A program made the position numbers and the translations under genes. The notes beneath the pieces are model-generated. The model was not told the DNA's origin, did no database searches, and worked only from the letters and a program-made list of their open reading frames with translations. Of a DNA stretch of 64,000 nucleotides, positions 26,732 to 35,599 are shown piece by piece. The stretch comes from DATJGR01 sp041739525. Lineage in GTDB: Bacteria > Pseudomonadota > Gammaproteobacteria > Pseudomonadales > Azotimanducaceae. The DNA is taken from positions 61,160-125,159 of the forward strand of contig JBGSNQ010000111.1 of the NCBI GenBank assembly GCA_041739525.1, read 5' to 3'. The stretch's first letter is position 1; the number at the start of each line of letters is the position of its first letter.

Positions 26732-27758
26732 GCGCGACTCTGGTCGCGAGATCGGAATTGCACCAGCCTGCAACCACATCGACCCACCGGGCATCGTCAT
26801 TCAGGCAAGGGACGAGCGTGAGCGTTTCGCCGCCCGCTTCCAGGAACTGCTCGCGTCCCGTGATGCCGATCTCCTCCAGCGTTTCGAGGTTGTCGGCCAC
26901 GAACGCCGGGCAGACCACCGTTAGGCGCGTAATTCCTTCACCCGGCAGCGTTTGGAGCAGTTGATCGGTATACGGCTGCAGCCACGGCAACCGGCCGAGG
27001 CGCGATTGAAAGCTGACGCGCCATTGGTTGCTCGTCAGCCCCAGCCGCGTCGCTACTGCGCGGGACGTTTCGAGCACCTGATGCCGATAGCACGTCGCGT
27101 GCGCTGGCGAAGCGCGTGCGCAGCAATCCGCCGACTTGAGACAGTGATTGCCTGTTGGATCGGCTTTAGTGATATGGCGTTCGGGAAGACCGTGGTAGCT
27201 GAACAGCAACAGTTGCGAATCCGGCGGCGCCGATGTGGTGATCGAGTGCTCGAGCGCATCGATGTAGCGCGGCTCGTTGTAGAACGGCGGCAACGTGATG
27301 ACGTCGACGCGCGGATTCTGCCGCGAGATTTCCCGTTCGACGGCCTCGATCGAGGTCGTTCGCGTGGAATCGGCGTGATGCGGATACATCGGGATCAGCA
27401 ACAGTTCATCGACGCCCGCTGCGATGAGACTGGTAACGCCGCTACTGATCGTCGGTTTCCCGTACCGCATGGCGAGTTCGACGGGAATCGACACGCGTTG
27501 TGCCAGTGCGGAACGAAATGCTTCGGAATGGCGCAGCAGCGGCGAACCGGTTGGTTCCCAGATGCGTTCATACGCTTGCGCGCTGCGCTTCGGACGGAAC
27601 GGCAGGATGAAGCCGGAGACGACGATCTTGCGTACGAGCCACGGCGAGTCGATGACGTAAGGGTCCATCAGAAACTCGCTCAGATAGCGCCGCACATCGG
27701 TGACGGACGTGCTCGCGGGCGATCCGAGATTTACGAGCAGAATGCCGCGCTGCCGCAC
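26721..27758 (-). CDS. hemH: Ferrochelatase with internal four-cysteine segment
   Basis: Inserts ferrous iron into protoporphyrin IX, the last step of haem synthesis. ILLVNLGSPAS begins the protein, FSYHGLPERH carries the catalytic histidine (189) and FVADNLETLEEI the conserved acidic site. Cys206, Cys212, Cys213 and Cys223 lie in one short internal segment; some bacterial ferrochelatases bind a [2Fe-2S] cluster in such a segment. I choose GTG 27758 because AAGGA lies six bases before it and a promoter lies just upstream; ATG 27818 would place the start within that promoter and leave only five bases to divergent hisH. Confidence 0.9.
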   Translation of the reverse strand: MRQRGILLVNLGSPASTSVTDVRRYLSEFLMDPYVIDSPWLVRKIVVSGFILPFRPKRSAQAYERIWEPTGSPLLRHSEAFRSALAQRVSIPVELAMRYGKPTISSGVTSLIAAGVDELLLIPMYPHHADSTRTTSIEAVEREISRQNPRVDVITLPPFYNEPRYIDALEHSITTSAPPDSQLLLFSYHGLPERHITKADPTGNHCLKSADCCARASPAHATCYRHQVLETSRAVATRLGLTSNQWRVSFQSRLGRLPWLQPYTDQLLQTLPGEGITRLTVVCPAFVADNLETLEEIGITGREQFLEAGGETLTLVPCLNDDARWVDVVAGWCNSDLATRVAHGS

Positions 27759-27789
27759 GTCGTATCCTTGGTTGATGCAAAGCGATGGG

Positions 27790-27818
27790 ATAGTATCCGC
27801 GCTCATTTTTAAAGTCAT
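27790..27818 (-). promoter_or_regulatory. Candidate hemH promoter
   Basis: On the minus strand ATGACT (27818-27813) and TACTAT (27795-27790) are 17 bases apart, each a 4/6 match. The AAGGA ribosome-binding site (27769-27765) and GTG 27758 follow at sensible distances. Confidence 0.45.
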
Positions 27819-27823
27819 GAGCG

Positions 27824-28444
27824 ATGACGGTCATCATCGACTACGACGCCGGCAATTTGCGCAGTGTACAACGCGCGTGTGCCGAGGTCGGCCTGACGGC
27901 TCGCATCACAAACGATGCGAAAGCGGTCGCGCATGCTGATCGCGTGATATTCCCCGGCGTCGGTGCGGCCGGCAGCGCAATGAAGAGCATCAAGGCGTCG
28001 GGCCTCGATGTCGCGTTACGGCACGCGCTCGATGCGGGTACGCCGGTTTTGGGAATTTGTCTCGGCCTGCAGATCTCGCTCGACCATTCGGAGGAGGGCG
28101 ATACACCCACGCTCGGTTTGATTGAGGGGCGCGTGGTGCGCTTCCGTCTCGATGATCCGGCGCTGAAGATCCCGCACATGGGTTGGAACGAGGTCACCGT
28201 CGTGAAGATGCACCCGCTGTTGCGGAAGGTGTCACCCGGGGCCGAGTTCTATTTCGTACACGCTTACTATCCGGAACCGAAGCAGAGCGCCGAGGTGTAC
28301 GCGACCACCGAATACGAACGCACCTTTGCATGTGCGTTGGGACGTAACAACTACTTTGCAACGCAATTCCATCCGGAGAAGAGCGGTCGAGTAGGCCTCG
28401 AGTTACTGAGTTGCTTCGCGACCTGGGATGGTCTCCCTTGTTGA
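27824..28444 (+). CDS. hisH: Imidazole glycerol phosphate synthase, glutaminase subunit
   Basis: A 206-residue class I amidotransferase supplying ammonia to HisF in histidine and purine-linked metabolism. The nucleophile Cys79 is in PVLGICLGLQ, and His183 and Glu185 are in TQFHPEKSG. MTVIIDYDAGNLRSV is the usual HisH start. No other his gene is in view: hisA, hisI and hisB are absent, so the pair sits outside a complete his operon. It overlaps hisF and is divergent from hemH. Confidence 0.93.
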   Translation: MTVIIDYDAGNLRSVQRACAEVGLTARITNDAKAVAHADRVIFPGVGAAGSAMKSIKASGLDVALRHALDAGTPVLGICLGLQISLDHSEEGDTPTLGLIEGRVVRFRLDDPALKIPHMGWNEVTVVKMHPLLRKVSPGAEFYFVHAYYPEPKQSAEVYATTEYERTFACALGRNNYFATQFHPEKSGRVGLELLSCFATWDGLPC

Positions 28445-29217
28445 GCAAACGCGTCATTGCCTGCCTCGACGTACGCAACGGCAAGCTTGCAAAGAGCGTT
28501 CGCTTCGTCGACACGAAGGACATCGGCGATCCAGTGCAGAAAGCACGTGAATACTACGAAGACGGCCTCGACGAACTCGTCTTCTACGACATCACGGCCT
28601 CCAGCGACAAGCGCCGCATCATGCTCGACGTAGTGGAAGCGGTGGCCGAGCAGGTCTTCATTCCACTTTCGGTCGGCGGCGGTGTGCGTACGTTGGCGGA
28701 TGCGACGGACTTGCGTCTGGCCGGCGCTGAAAAAATCAACGTCAACAGCGCGGCCGTGGAACGGCCGGCGCTGATCGCCGAATGTGCCGAGGCGGTCGGC
28801 AATCAGAACATCGTGTTGTCGATGGATATCAAGGCAGTCGACGACAGGGCTCAGTGTCCGTCCGGATACGAAATCGTGATTCACGGCGGCCGCACGCGCA
28901 CCGGCAAAGACGCGCTCGCGTGGGCGCTTGAAGGTGAACGCCTCGGTGCCGGCGAACTCGTAGTCAATTCCATAGATGCCGACGGTACCCGCGAAGGATA
29001 TGCCATCGAGCTGACGCGGCTGTTGTCGGAGGCCGTACGCATTCCGGTGATTGCATCCGGCGGCGCGGGTAAACCCGAGCACCTGTACGACGTTTTGACT
29101 AAGGGGAAAGCCGATGCCGCACTCGTGGCATCGATGGTGCACTACGGCGACTATCGCGTCAGCGAACTGAAAACGTACCTGCACAGACGCAACATCAAAA
29201 TGCGCATGAACTGGTAG
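28438..29217 (+). CDS. hisF: Imidazole glycerol phosphate synthase, cyclase subunit
   Basis: A (beta/alpha)8 barrel making imidazole glycerol phosphate and AICAR. Counted from TTG 28438 the catalytic aspartates fall at Asp11 (IACLDVRNG) and Asp130 (VLSMDIKAVD), the same numbers as in the well-studied Thermotoga enzyme, which supports this start. TTG 28441 and ATG 28411 are other options. The C-terminus (NIKMRMNW) differs from enteric HisF. It overlaps hisH by seven bases. A role as a second copy, for example in a sugar amidine pathway, cannot be ruled out. Confidence 0.9.
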   Translation: MLSKRVIACLDVRNGKLAKSVRFVDTKDIGDPVQKAREYYEDGLDELVFYDITASSDKRRIMLDVVEAVAEQVFIPLSVGGGVRTLADATDLRLAGAEKINVNSAAVERPALIAECAEAVGNQNIVLSMDIKAVDDRAQCPSGYEIVIHGGRTRTGKDALAWALEGERLGAGELVVNSIDADGTREGYAIELTRLLSEAVRIPVIASGGAGKPEHLYDVLTKGKADAALVASMVHYGDYRVSELKTYLHRRNIKMRMNW

Positions 29218-29228
29218 CGGGGAGAAGC

Positions 29229-30206
29229 ATGAAAGCGATTGCCGTCGAGGATAATGCGCTGCGCTGGCGAGACGCTGCGGACCCGGTTGCAGGCGCAGGT
29301 GAAATTCTGGTCCGTAATCGTGCAACCGCGATCAATCGCGCCGACCTCGCGCAACGCGCGGGCGCTTATCCGCCGCCTCCCGGAGCAAGCCCGATCCTCG
29401 GCCTCGAGTGCGCGGGCGAAGTCGTTGCGGTGGGCGAAGGTGTCACTTCGCACCGGCTCGGCGATCGCGTGTGTGCGTTGCTTGCGGGCGGCGGCTATGC
29501 GGAACTGGTCAACGTTCCGGCCGGGCAGGCGCTGCGTATTCCGAAGGGGCTGACCTTCGAGCAAGCGGCGGCATTGCCCGAAGTATTCGCCACCGCCTAT
29601 CTGAATCTGTTCATCGAGGCGCGTCTTGCGCCGGGCGAGCGCGTGCTGTTGCACGCGGGTGCGAGCGGGGTCGGCACTGCCGGCATTCAACTCTGCAAAA
29701 TGAACGGCAGCCCCTCATTCGTAACCGCGGGCAGCGACGACAAGGTCGGACGGTGCGTCGCATTGGGTGCAGCCGGTGGATCCAATCGACACGAAGGCTC
29801 GTTTGGCGATCGTGTAGCGGGTTGGACCGACGGGCAGGGCTTCGACGTCATTCTCGATCCGGTGGGTGCCGGTTATCTGAAGGCAAACCTGCGCGCGCTG
29901 CGCGTCGATGGTCGGCTCGTCATCATCGGGCTGATGGGCGGCGCCGTGGCCGAACTCGAACTCGGCTTGATGATGATGAAACGCCTTCGCGTCATCGGCT
30001 CGACGTTGCGCGCGCGTTCGATCGCAGCCAAAACTGCGGTGATGGCCGATCTGCAGCGCATGGTCTGGCCGCAGATCGAAAACGGTTCGATCAAGCCGAT
30101 CGTCGAGGTTGTAATTCCGATTCAGGAGGCCGATCGTGCACATGCACTGGTGGCGGCCGATCAGACGTTCGGCAAGGTGGTGATGTCTATCGGTGATAGA
30201 CCGTGA
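29229..30206 (+). CDS. NAD(P)H quinone oxidoreductase, PIG3/zeta-crystallin type
   Basis: A 325-residue medium-chain reductase without zinc ligands. RADLAQRAGAYPPPPGASPILGLECAGEVV is typical of the PIG3 branch, and the cofactor-binding loop is LLHAGASGVGTAGIQLCK. These enzymes reduce quinones or other electrophiles with NADPH. A GGGGAG ribosome-binding site precedes the ATG, 11 bases after hisF. The last eight codons and the stop lie inside a tandem hairpin repeat (30181-30263), so the C-terminus was probably shaped by the repeat. Confidence 0.88.
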   Translation: MKAIAVEDNALRWRDAADPVAGAGEILVRNRATAINRADLAQRAGAYPPPPGASPILGLECAGEVVAVGEGVTSHRLGDRVCALLAGGGYAELVNVPAGQALRIPKGLTFEQAAALPEVFATAYLNLFIEARLAPGERVLLHAGASGVGTAGIQLCKMNGSPSFVTAGSDDKVGRCVALGAAGGSNRHEGSFGDRVAGWTDGQGFDVILDPVGAGYLKANLRALRVDGRLVIIGLMGGAVAELELGLMMMKRLRVIGSTLRARSIAAKTAVMADLQRMVWPQIENGSIKPIVEVVIPIQEADRAHALVAADQTFGKVVMSIGDRP

Positions 30207-30263
30207 TGTCTATCGGAAGATAGACCGTGATGTCTATCCGAGATAGACCGTGATGTCGATCGG
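30181..30263. repeat. Tandem 23/24-base hairpin repeat at the 3' end of the quinone oxidoreductase gene
   Basis: Three full units (30181-30203, 30204-30227, 30228-30250) and one partial unit follow each other. Each unit contains GTCTATC and GATAGAC, perfect 7-base complementary arms separated by 3 or 4 bases. The array begins inside the oxidoreductase gene and ends 22 bases before the valS stop, between convergent genes. It could act as terminator, transcript stabiliser or protein-binding array. Confidence 0.75.
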
Positions 30264-30284
30264 CTGAGCCCCTTTTTCCCGACC

Positions 30285-33062
30285 TTACGCGAGCGACTCG
30301 AGCGCTGCCTGCTGTGTCGTAAGCGTGTCGATGGCGTTCTGAATCTCCGCCGCCCGCTCACGTTCTTTCGCAACCACGTCTGCTGGTGCTTTCGCGACGA
30401 AACCGGCGTTGCCGAGTTTGCTCTCGATGCGCGCGAGCTCCTGCCGACGGCGCGCGATTTCCTTCTCGAGTCGCGCACGCTCCGCAGCCACGTCGATCAA
30501 ACCTGCGAGCGGCACCATCAGTTTCAGCTCGCCAACAATTTGCATCGCCGCCGGCGGCGGTTCGTCACCGTCTGCCAGCCACTCCACACGCTCGAGTTTC
30601 GCCATACGTTTCAACAGCGATTCCGTGGCCGTCAGGCGCTCGCGATCGGCGTTGCCACCGCCTTGCAGCAGCAGAGTCAGCGTCTGACCGGGCTTGATGT
30701 TCATCTCGCCGCGAATCGTCCGCACGGCGAGCACTACGCCTTTCAGCCACTCGATTGCCGCTTCGGCGAACGGATCGTTCGTGAGATCTGCCGCTTCGGG
30801 ATACGGCGCCACCATGATCGTCTCGCCGGCAATTCCGTTGAGGGGCGCAACGCGGCGCCACAGTGCGTCGGTGATGAACGGAATGATCGGGTGCGCGGCG
30901 CGCAACAGCATCTCGAGCACCTTGAGCAACGAACGGCGCGTGCCGCGTTGCACTTCGGCGCTCGCACCTTCGTCCCACAACAGCGGCTTCGTCAGTTCGA
31001 GGTACCAGTCGCAGTACTCGTGCCAGGCGAAGTCGTAGATGACGTTCGCGAGCAGATCAAACCGATACGACTCGATCGCGCGTTCCGCCTCGTTGAGCAT
31101 GCGTCGCAACCGCGATCCGATCCAACGGTCCGCGAGAGTCTCTTCGGCAGGACCGGAGAGATTGGCGCCTTCGGTATTCATCAGCACGAACTTGGTCGCG
31201 TTCCAAAGCTTGTTGCAGAAGTTGCGATAACCCTCGATCCGCTTCAGGTCGAAGCGGACATCGCGGCCGGTAGAGGCAAACGCACAGTACGCGAAGCGCA
31301 ATGCATCCGTACCGTAGGACGGAATGCCGTCTGGAAAGTCGCGTCGCGTCGCTTTTTCGATGGCTTTCGCCATCTGCGGCTGCATCAGCCCCTCAGTGCG
31401 CTTGGTGATCAGGTCGGTCAGCGAAATGCCGTCGACGACGTCGAGCGGGTCGAGCCCGTTGCCGCGGGTTTTCGACATCTTCTGGCCTTCGGCGTCGCGC
31501 ACGAGCCCCGTGATGTGCACCTTGCGGAAGGGCACTTCTCCCATGAAGTGCAGCGTCATCATGATCATCCGGGCGACCCAGAAGAAGATGATGTCGTGCC
31601 CGGTTACCAGCACGTCGGTCGGGTGATACATCTCGAGTTCGCGCGTTTTCTCCGGCCAGCCGAGCGTGCCAAAAGTCCACATCGCGGATGAGAACCAGGT
31701 TTCGAGAACGTCTTCTTCCGCCCGCAGCGCGACGTTGTCCGCGAGGTTGTATTTGCGGCGCACTTCGGCTTCGTCGCGCGCCACGTATATCGTGCCCTCT
31801 GCGTCATACCAGGCGGGTATGCGGTGTCCCCACCATTGCTGGCGGCTGATACACCAGTCGCGGATGTCGCGCATCCAGGCGAAGTACAGGTTTTCGTACT
31901 GCTTCGGTACGAACTCGATGTCGCCACGTTGCACCGCTTCGATAGCGGGCTTCGCGAGCGCGTCAATTGCGACGAACCATTGATCGGTCAACAGCGGCTC
32001 GATGATCGCGTCGGAACGATCGCCGCGCGGAACCATCAGTTTGTGGTCTTCGATCTTCTCGATGAGTCCGACTGAAGTCAGATCGGCAACAACGCGCTTT
32101 CTCGCCTCCGCGCGATCGAGCCCTCGATAGGCAGCCGGCGCGGCATCATTGATGTGCGCGTCCACCGTGAAGATGTTGATCATCGGCAGGTCGTGGCGTT
32201 GTCCGACGGCGTAGTCGTTGAAGTCATGCGCAGGCGTGATCTTTACGCAGCCGCTGCCGAACGCAGGGTCCACATACGTGTCGGCGATGATCGGGATTTC
32301 GCGGTCGGTCAATGGCAAGCGCACGCGCTTGCCGACGAGTCCACTGTAGCGCGCGTCATCGGGATGAACCGCCACGGCCGTGTCGCCGAGCATCGTTTCG
32401 GGTCGTGTCGTTGCCACCACGATGAAGTCGCGACCTTCGGCTGTTCGTGCCCCGTCTGCGAGCGGATATCTGAAGTGCCAGAGGCTGCCTTGCTCTTCGT
32501 TGCTCTCCACTTCGAGATCGGAGATTGCGGTCTTCAGCTGCGGATCCCAGTTCACCAGGCGACGACCGCGATAGATGAGACCCTCGTCGTACAGGCGCAC
32601 GAACGCTTCGCGCACCGCGCGCGAGAATCCTTCGTCCATGGTGAACCGTTCGCGGCTCCAGTCGATCGACGATCCCATGCGGCGCATCTGTTCGGAAATG
32701 CGCCCGCCGGACGCCGCTTTCCATTCCCACACCTTCTCGACGAACGCGTCGCGCCCGATGTCCGCTTTGCTGATGCCGCGACCGTTCAGTTGGCGTTCCA
32801 CCAGCATCTGCGTCGAGATTCCGGCGTGGTCGGTGCCCGCTTGCCACAAAGCGTTATCGCCTTTCATGCGTCGATAGCGGATCAGCGTGTCCATGAGCGT
32901 GTGCTGGAACGCGTGGCCCATGTGCAGCGAGCCGGTCACGTTCGGCGGCGGAATCATGATGCAGTACGGCTTGCCGTTGCCGGTCGGTTCGAAATAGCCG
33001 GCTTGCTCCCACTCCCTGTACAACGACTGTTCCAGGGCGTGCGGGTCGAAACTACTTTCCAT
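30285..33062 (-). CDS. valS: Valyl-tRNA synthetase
   Basis: A 925-residue class Ia synthetase. The HIGH-type motif is PPPNVTGSLHMGHAFQ near residue 40 and the KMSKS-type motif is GQKMSKTRGNGLDP near residue 525. The CP1 editing domain lies between, the anticodon-binding domain follows, and the C-terminus forms the ValS-type coiled coil (AAERARLEKEIARRRQELARIE). The start overlaps the upstream small gene by 11 bases, in the order pepA-holC-small gene-valS. Confidence 0.96.
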   Translation of the reverse strand: MESSFDPHALEQSLYREWEQAGYFEPTGNGKPYCIMIPPPNVTGSLHMGHAFQHTLMDTLIRYRRMKGDNALWQAGTDHAGISTQMLVERQLNGRGISKADIGRDAFVEKVWEWKAASGGRISEQMRRMGSSIDWSRERFTMDEGFSRAVREAFVRLYDEGLIYRGRRLVNWDPQLKTAISDLEVESNEEQGSLWHFRYPLADGARTAEGRDFIVVATTRPETMLGDTAVAVHPDDARYSGLVGKRVRLPLTDREIPIIADTYVDPAFGSGCVKITPAHDFNDYAVGQRHDLPMINIFTVDAHINDAAPAAYRGLDRAEARKRVVADLTSVGLIEKIEDHKLMVPRGDRSDAIIEPLLTDQWFVAIDALAKPAIEAVQRGDIEFVPKQYENLYFAWMRDIRDWCISRQQWWGHRIPAWYDAEGTIYVARDEAEVRRKYNLADNVALRAEEDVLETWFSSAMWTFGTLGWPEKTRELEMYHPTDVLVTGHDIIFFWVARMIMMTLHFMGEVPFRKVHITGLVRDAEGQKMSKTRGNGLDPLDVVDGISLTDLITKRTEGLMQPQMAKAIEKATRRDFPDGIPSYGTDALRFAYCAFASTGRDVRFDLKRIEGYRNFCNKLWNATKFVLMNTEGANLSGPAEETLADRWIGSRLRRMLNEAERAIESYRFDLLANVIYDFAWHEYCDWYLELTKPLLWDEGASAEVQRGTRRSLLKVLEMLLRAAHPIIPFITDALWRRVAPLNGIAGETIMVAPYPEAADLTNDPFAEAAIEWLKGVVLAVRTIRGEMNIKPGQTLTLLLQGGGNADRERLTATESLLKRMAKLERVEWLADGDEPPPAAMQIVGELKLMVPLAGLIDVAAERARLEKEIARRRQELARIESKLGNAGFVAKAPADVVAKERERAAEIQNAIDTLTTQQAALESLA

Positions 33063-33588
33063 CTTGCTCTTCGTCGGTGAGTGCGCGGGTGAATTGCGTG
33101 AGTTCCTGTTCGAGGACTGCCAGCAGCCGCGTGCGCAGATCGTCGATGCGGCTGTTGATCAGCTCCACCAGCCAGTCGTCCAGGGTGCGATCGATGCGCA
33201 CCTTCAGAGATTCGTTCAGGGCGTTCATCTGGTCGGCCGACCAGTCGAGTCCGGATCCTTCGACCGTTGAGCGGGCGTCGGACAGTATCTTGCGCGCCTG
33301 CCCGCGCCACTGGTCCCCCAGCAGCGCCTTAATGGTGTCGTCGGCGAGCCCCGACTTCGGCTCACCGCTGGAGGGACCGTCGTCGAACGACGCTCGGCTC
33401 GTCAGTACAGATTCGTTCACGGTGAACGCACCTTCGACCATGTCTTCGAGCACGGGTACGTCGTCGCTGTCCTCGGCAGCGGGCGCCGAGTCGTTGGGTC
33501 CATCGAGGAGGTTGCGGATCGATTCGAGATCGCCGATCAGGGCATTTTGCGTCTCGGTGTCGTGCGTCGATTGCTTCGGCTTTTTCAT
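33052..33588 (-). CDS. Conserved small acidic protein between holC and valS (unknown function)
   Basis: A 178-residue acidic protein. The first ~95 residues are rich in D, E, S and P and look disordered. The last ~80 residues (ALLGDQWRGQARKILSDARSTV, then IDRTLDDWLVELINSRIDDLRTRLLAVLEQEL) are amphipathic helix with coiled-coil character. I do not recognise a domain. P. aeruginosa also has an uncharacterised gene between holC and valS, so position is conserved. It overlaps valS by 11 bases and holC by one base, so it is translated with them. Confidence 0.7.
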   Translation of the reverse strand: MKKPKQSTHDTETQNALIGDLESIRNLLDGPNDSAPAAEDSDDVPVLEDMVEGAFTVNESVLTSRASFDDGPSSGEPKSGLADDTIKALLGDQWRGQARKILSDARSTVEGSGLDWSADQMNALNESLKVRIDRTLDDWLVELINSRIDDLRTRLLAVLEQELTQFTRALTDEEQDGK

Positions 33589-34025
33589 CAGCGGTCTTCG
33601 GAAGGATCGATCTCGTGATGAAATAGAGGATAGCCTCTGTCGCGATAGTATTTGTATCGATCACGTCCGTCTTCGCGGGAAGCCTGCACGATGATCTCGG
33701 CCACTCGCTCGAAGCGTCCGAAAAACGTTGGAATGGACGCTGCAAGGTTTATCAGCAGCTGATCGGCGCCTGATTCCGGCTCGCGATGATCGATGACTAC
33801 CGGCGCGTTGGCGCAGCCGGGCTCACCGTTGATGCCGTGCGGCAGGAAACGATGGTCCGGGTACTCCCACATCAACGTGTCCAGATCGTTGCACGCGTCT
33901 ACATCGGCGACATGCACATGCACGCGTTGGCCCGCAGTGACGGCCTTGTATGCCAGGCGACATGCGAACCTGCGGCGCGCCTCCAGATCGACGTCGGGCA
34001 GAATGTAGAAGTCGACGCGCGTCAA
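33588..34025 (-). CDS. holC: DNA polymerase III chi subunit
   Basis: A 145-residue protein with the HolC pattern: TRVDFYILPDVDLEARRRFACRLAYKA, then LDTLMWEYPDHRFLPHG and PVVIDHREPESGADQLLINLA. Chi binds the SSB C-terminus and, through psi, the clamp loader. Its probable partner psi is encoded at 7555-8187. It starts six bases after the pepA stop and shares one base with the next gene. Confidence 0.93.
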   Translation of the reverse strand: MTRVDFYILPDVDLEARRRFACRLAYKAVTAGQRVHVHVADVDACNDLDTLMWEYPDHRFLPHGINGEPGCANAPVVIDHREPESGADQLLINLAASIPTFFGRFERVAEIIVQASREDGRDRYKYYRDRGYPLFHHEIDPSEDR

Positions 34026-34031
34026 ATTCCG

Positions 34032-35501
34032 TCAGACCTGTTTCAGAAGGTACTCGAACAACATTGGAACGGGCCGTCCGGTCGAACCCTTCGCCGGACC
34101 GGACGCATATGCGCTGCCGGCTACATCGAGGTGCGCCCACGGGAACTGTTTGGCAAACCGCGACAGGAAGCACGCGGCTACCACCGCGCCGGCATCGCGA
34201 CCACCGACGTTGGCCATATCGGCGAAGTTGCTCTTCAAGTTCTGCTGGTAGTCGTCCCACACCGGCAATTGCCACGCGCGGTCCCAGATGTACTCGCCGG
34301 CGCGGAGCAGGCTCATCGCCAGTTCATCGTCGTTGGCGAACAAGCCGCTGGCGTGCGAACCGAGTGCCACCACGCAGGCGCCGGTCAAGGTTGCTACGTC
34401 GATGACTGCTTTCGGGGAATACCGTTCCGCATACGTCAACGTGTCGCACAGCACGAGGCGCCCCTCGGCGTCGGTGTTCAGGATTTCGACCGTTTGTCCC
34501 GACAACGTCTTCACGACGTCGCCCGGACGGGTGGCGTTGCCGCCCGGCATGTTCTCGGCAGCGGCAACCAGCGTTACGAGGTTGATCGGCAGCTTGGCAT
34601 CGATGACGGCTTTGGTGGTACCCAACACGGCGGCGGCACCGCACATGTCGAACTTCATCTCGTCCATCGAGGCCGGCGGCTTCAGGCTGATGCCGCCCGT
34701 ATCGAAGGTGATTCCCTTGCCAATCAGCGCCACCGGCGGCGCTTTCGCGGACGCGCCGCGGTATTCGACGATGATCAATTTGCCGGACGTTGCGCTGCCG
34801 CGAGTGACCGACATGAACGCACCCATGCCGAGCGCTTCGATTTCGCGTTCGTCGATGACCTTCACACGCACGCGATTCTTCGGCGCGCCGCGCGCCAGCT
34901 TCCGCGCTTCGGCTGCCAGATAGGTCGGGTTGCAGATGTTCGGCGGCTGGTTGCCGAGATCGCGCGCGAACGCCATGCCGCTGTCGAGCGCTTGTGCGTG
35001 CCGAACAGCGTCGCCGGGACCACTGCGACCGCGCGCATCGCTGTGCACTGCGAGTTGCACGATCTGGGGCGCCGGCGTTTCGTCCTGCTGCTTTGACGCA
35101 GCGAACCGATAGAGCTGGGAGGTCAACAACGCCAACGCGACGCGCGCCTTTTGATAGCCGTCGTAGCCAGCGACCTTAAAAGCATCGAGTGCCAGCACCG
35201 AGTCGCGCACCGGCGCGCTTTTCAATGTGGTACCCGCAGCACCGATGGACTTGCGGAAATCGGCCGGCGACTGTTCCCTTTCGTCGCCGATGCCGACCAG
35301 CAGCAAGCGACGGATCGAGGTCGCCTTCGGCAGTGTGATCAATTGCGACCTGCCGGGCTTGTCGACGAAGTCGTGGCTTGCTGCAACGAGGTAGTCGTCG
35401 AGACGGAGCGCGCGCGCGACCGTGCGTGCGGTACTCAGCGTGACGATCAGACAATCGGTGCGCAGATCATCGAGTTTTCCGGACTTCGTCGAATACTTCA
35501 T
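34032..35501 (-). CDS. pepA: Leucyl aminopeptidase PepA
   Basis: A 489-residue M17 family hexameric aminopeptidase using two metal ions. Active-site segments are LIGKGITFDTGGISLKP (lysine and aspartate ligands), SMDEMKFDMCGAAAV and the signature EILNTDAEGRLVLCDTL. In E. coli the protein also binds DNA at carAB and Xer sites. ATG 35501 has a GGAG ribosome-binding site and gives the conserved N-terminus; an open extension to 35576 would run towards lptF. It is divergent from lptF with 98 bases between. Confidence 0.95.
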   Translation of the reverse strand: MKYSTKSGKLDDLRTDCLIVTLSTARTVARALRLDDYLVAASHDFVDKPGRSQLITLPKATSIRRLLLVGIGDEREQSPADFRKSIGAAGTTLKSAPVRDSVLALDAFKVAGYDGYQKARVALALLTSQLYRFAASKQQDETPAPQIVQLAVHSDARGRSGPGDAVRHAQALDSGMAFARDLGNQPPNICNPTYLAAEARKLARGAPKNRVRVKVIDEREIEALGMGAFMSVTRGSATSGKLIIVEYRGASAKAPPVALIGKGITFDTGGISLKPPASMDEMKFDMCGAAAVLGTTKAVIDAKLPINLVTLVAAAENMPGGNATRPGDVVKTLSGQTVEILNTDAEGRLVLCDTLTYAERYSPKAVIDVATLTGACVVALGSHASGLFANDDELAMSLLRAGEYIWDRAWQLPVWDDYQQNLKSNFADMANVGGRDAGAVVAACFLSRFAKQFPWAHLDVAGSAYASGPAKGSTGRPVPMLFEYLLKQV

Positions 35502-35599
35502 AATCTCCAATCTTGTCGCGCGTTTACGTCGCGCAAGTCTAATTGAAAAGCCGCGACACACGACACCCAAACGCAAGCGCAGCCGACGGATACAGATAG

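Noticed and set aside
30181..30263. CRISPR remnant
   Set aside because: Units are contiguous with no unique spacers and no cas gene is present.
30540..31691. A 383-codon open frame antisense to valS
   Set aside because: valS is unambiguous; the opposite frame has no motif or start signal.
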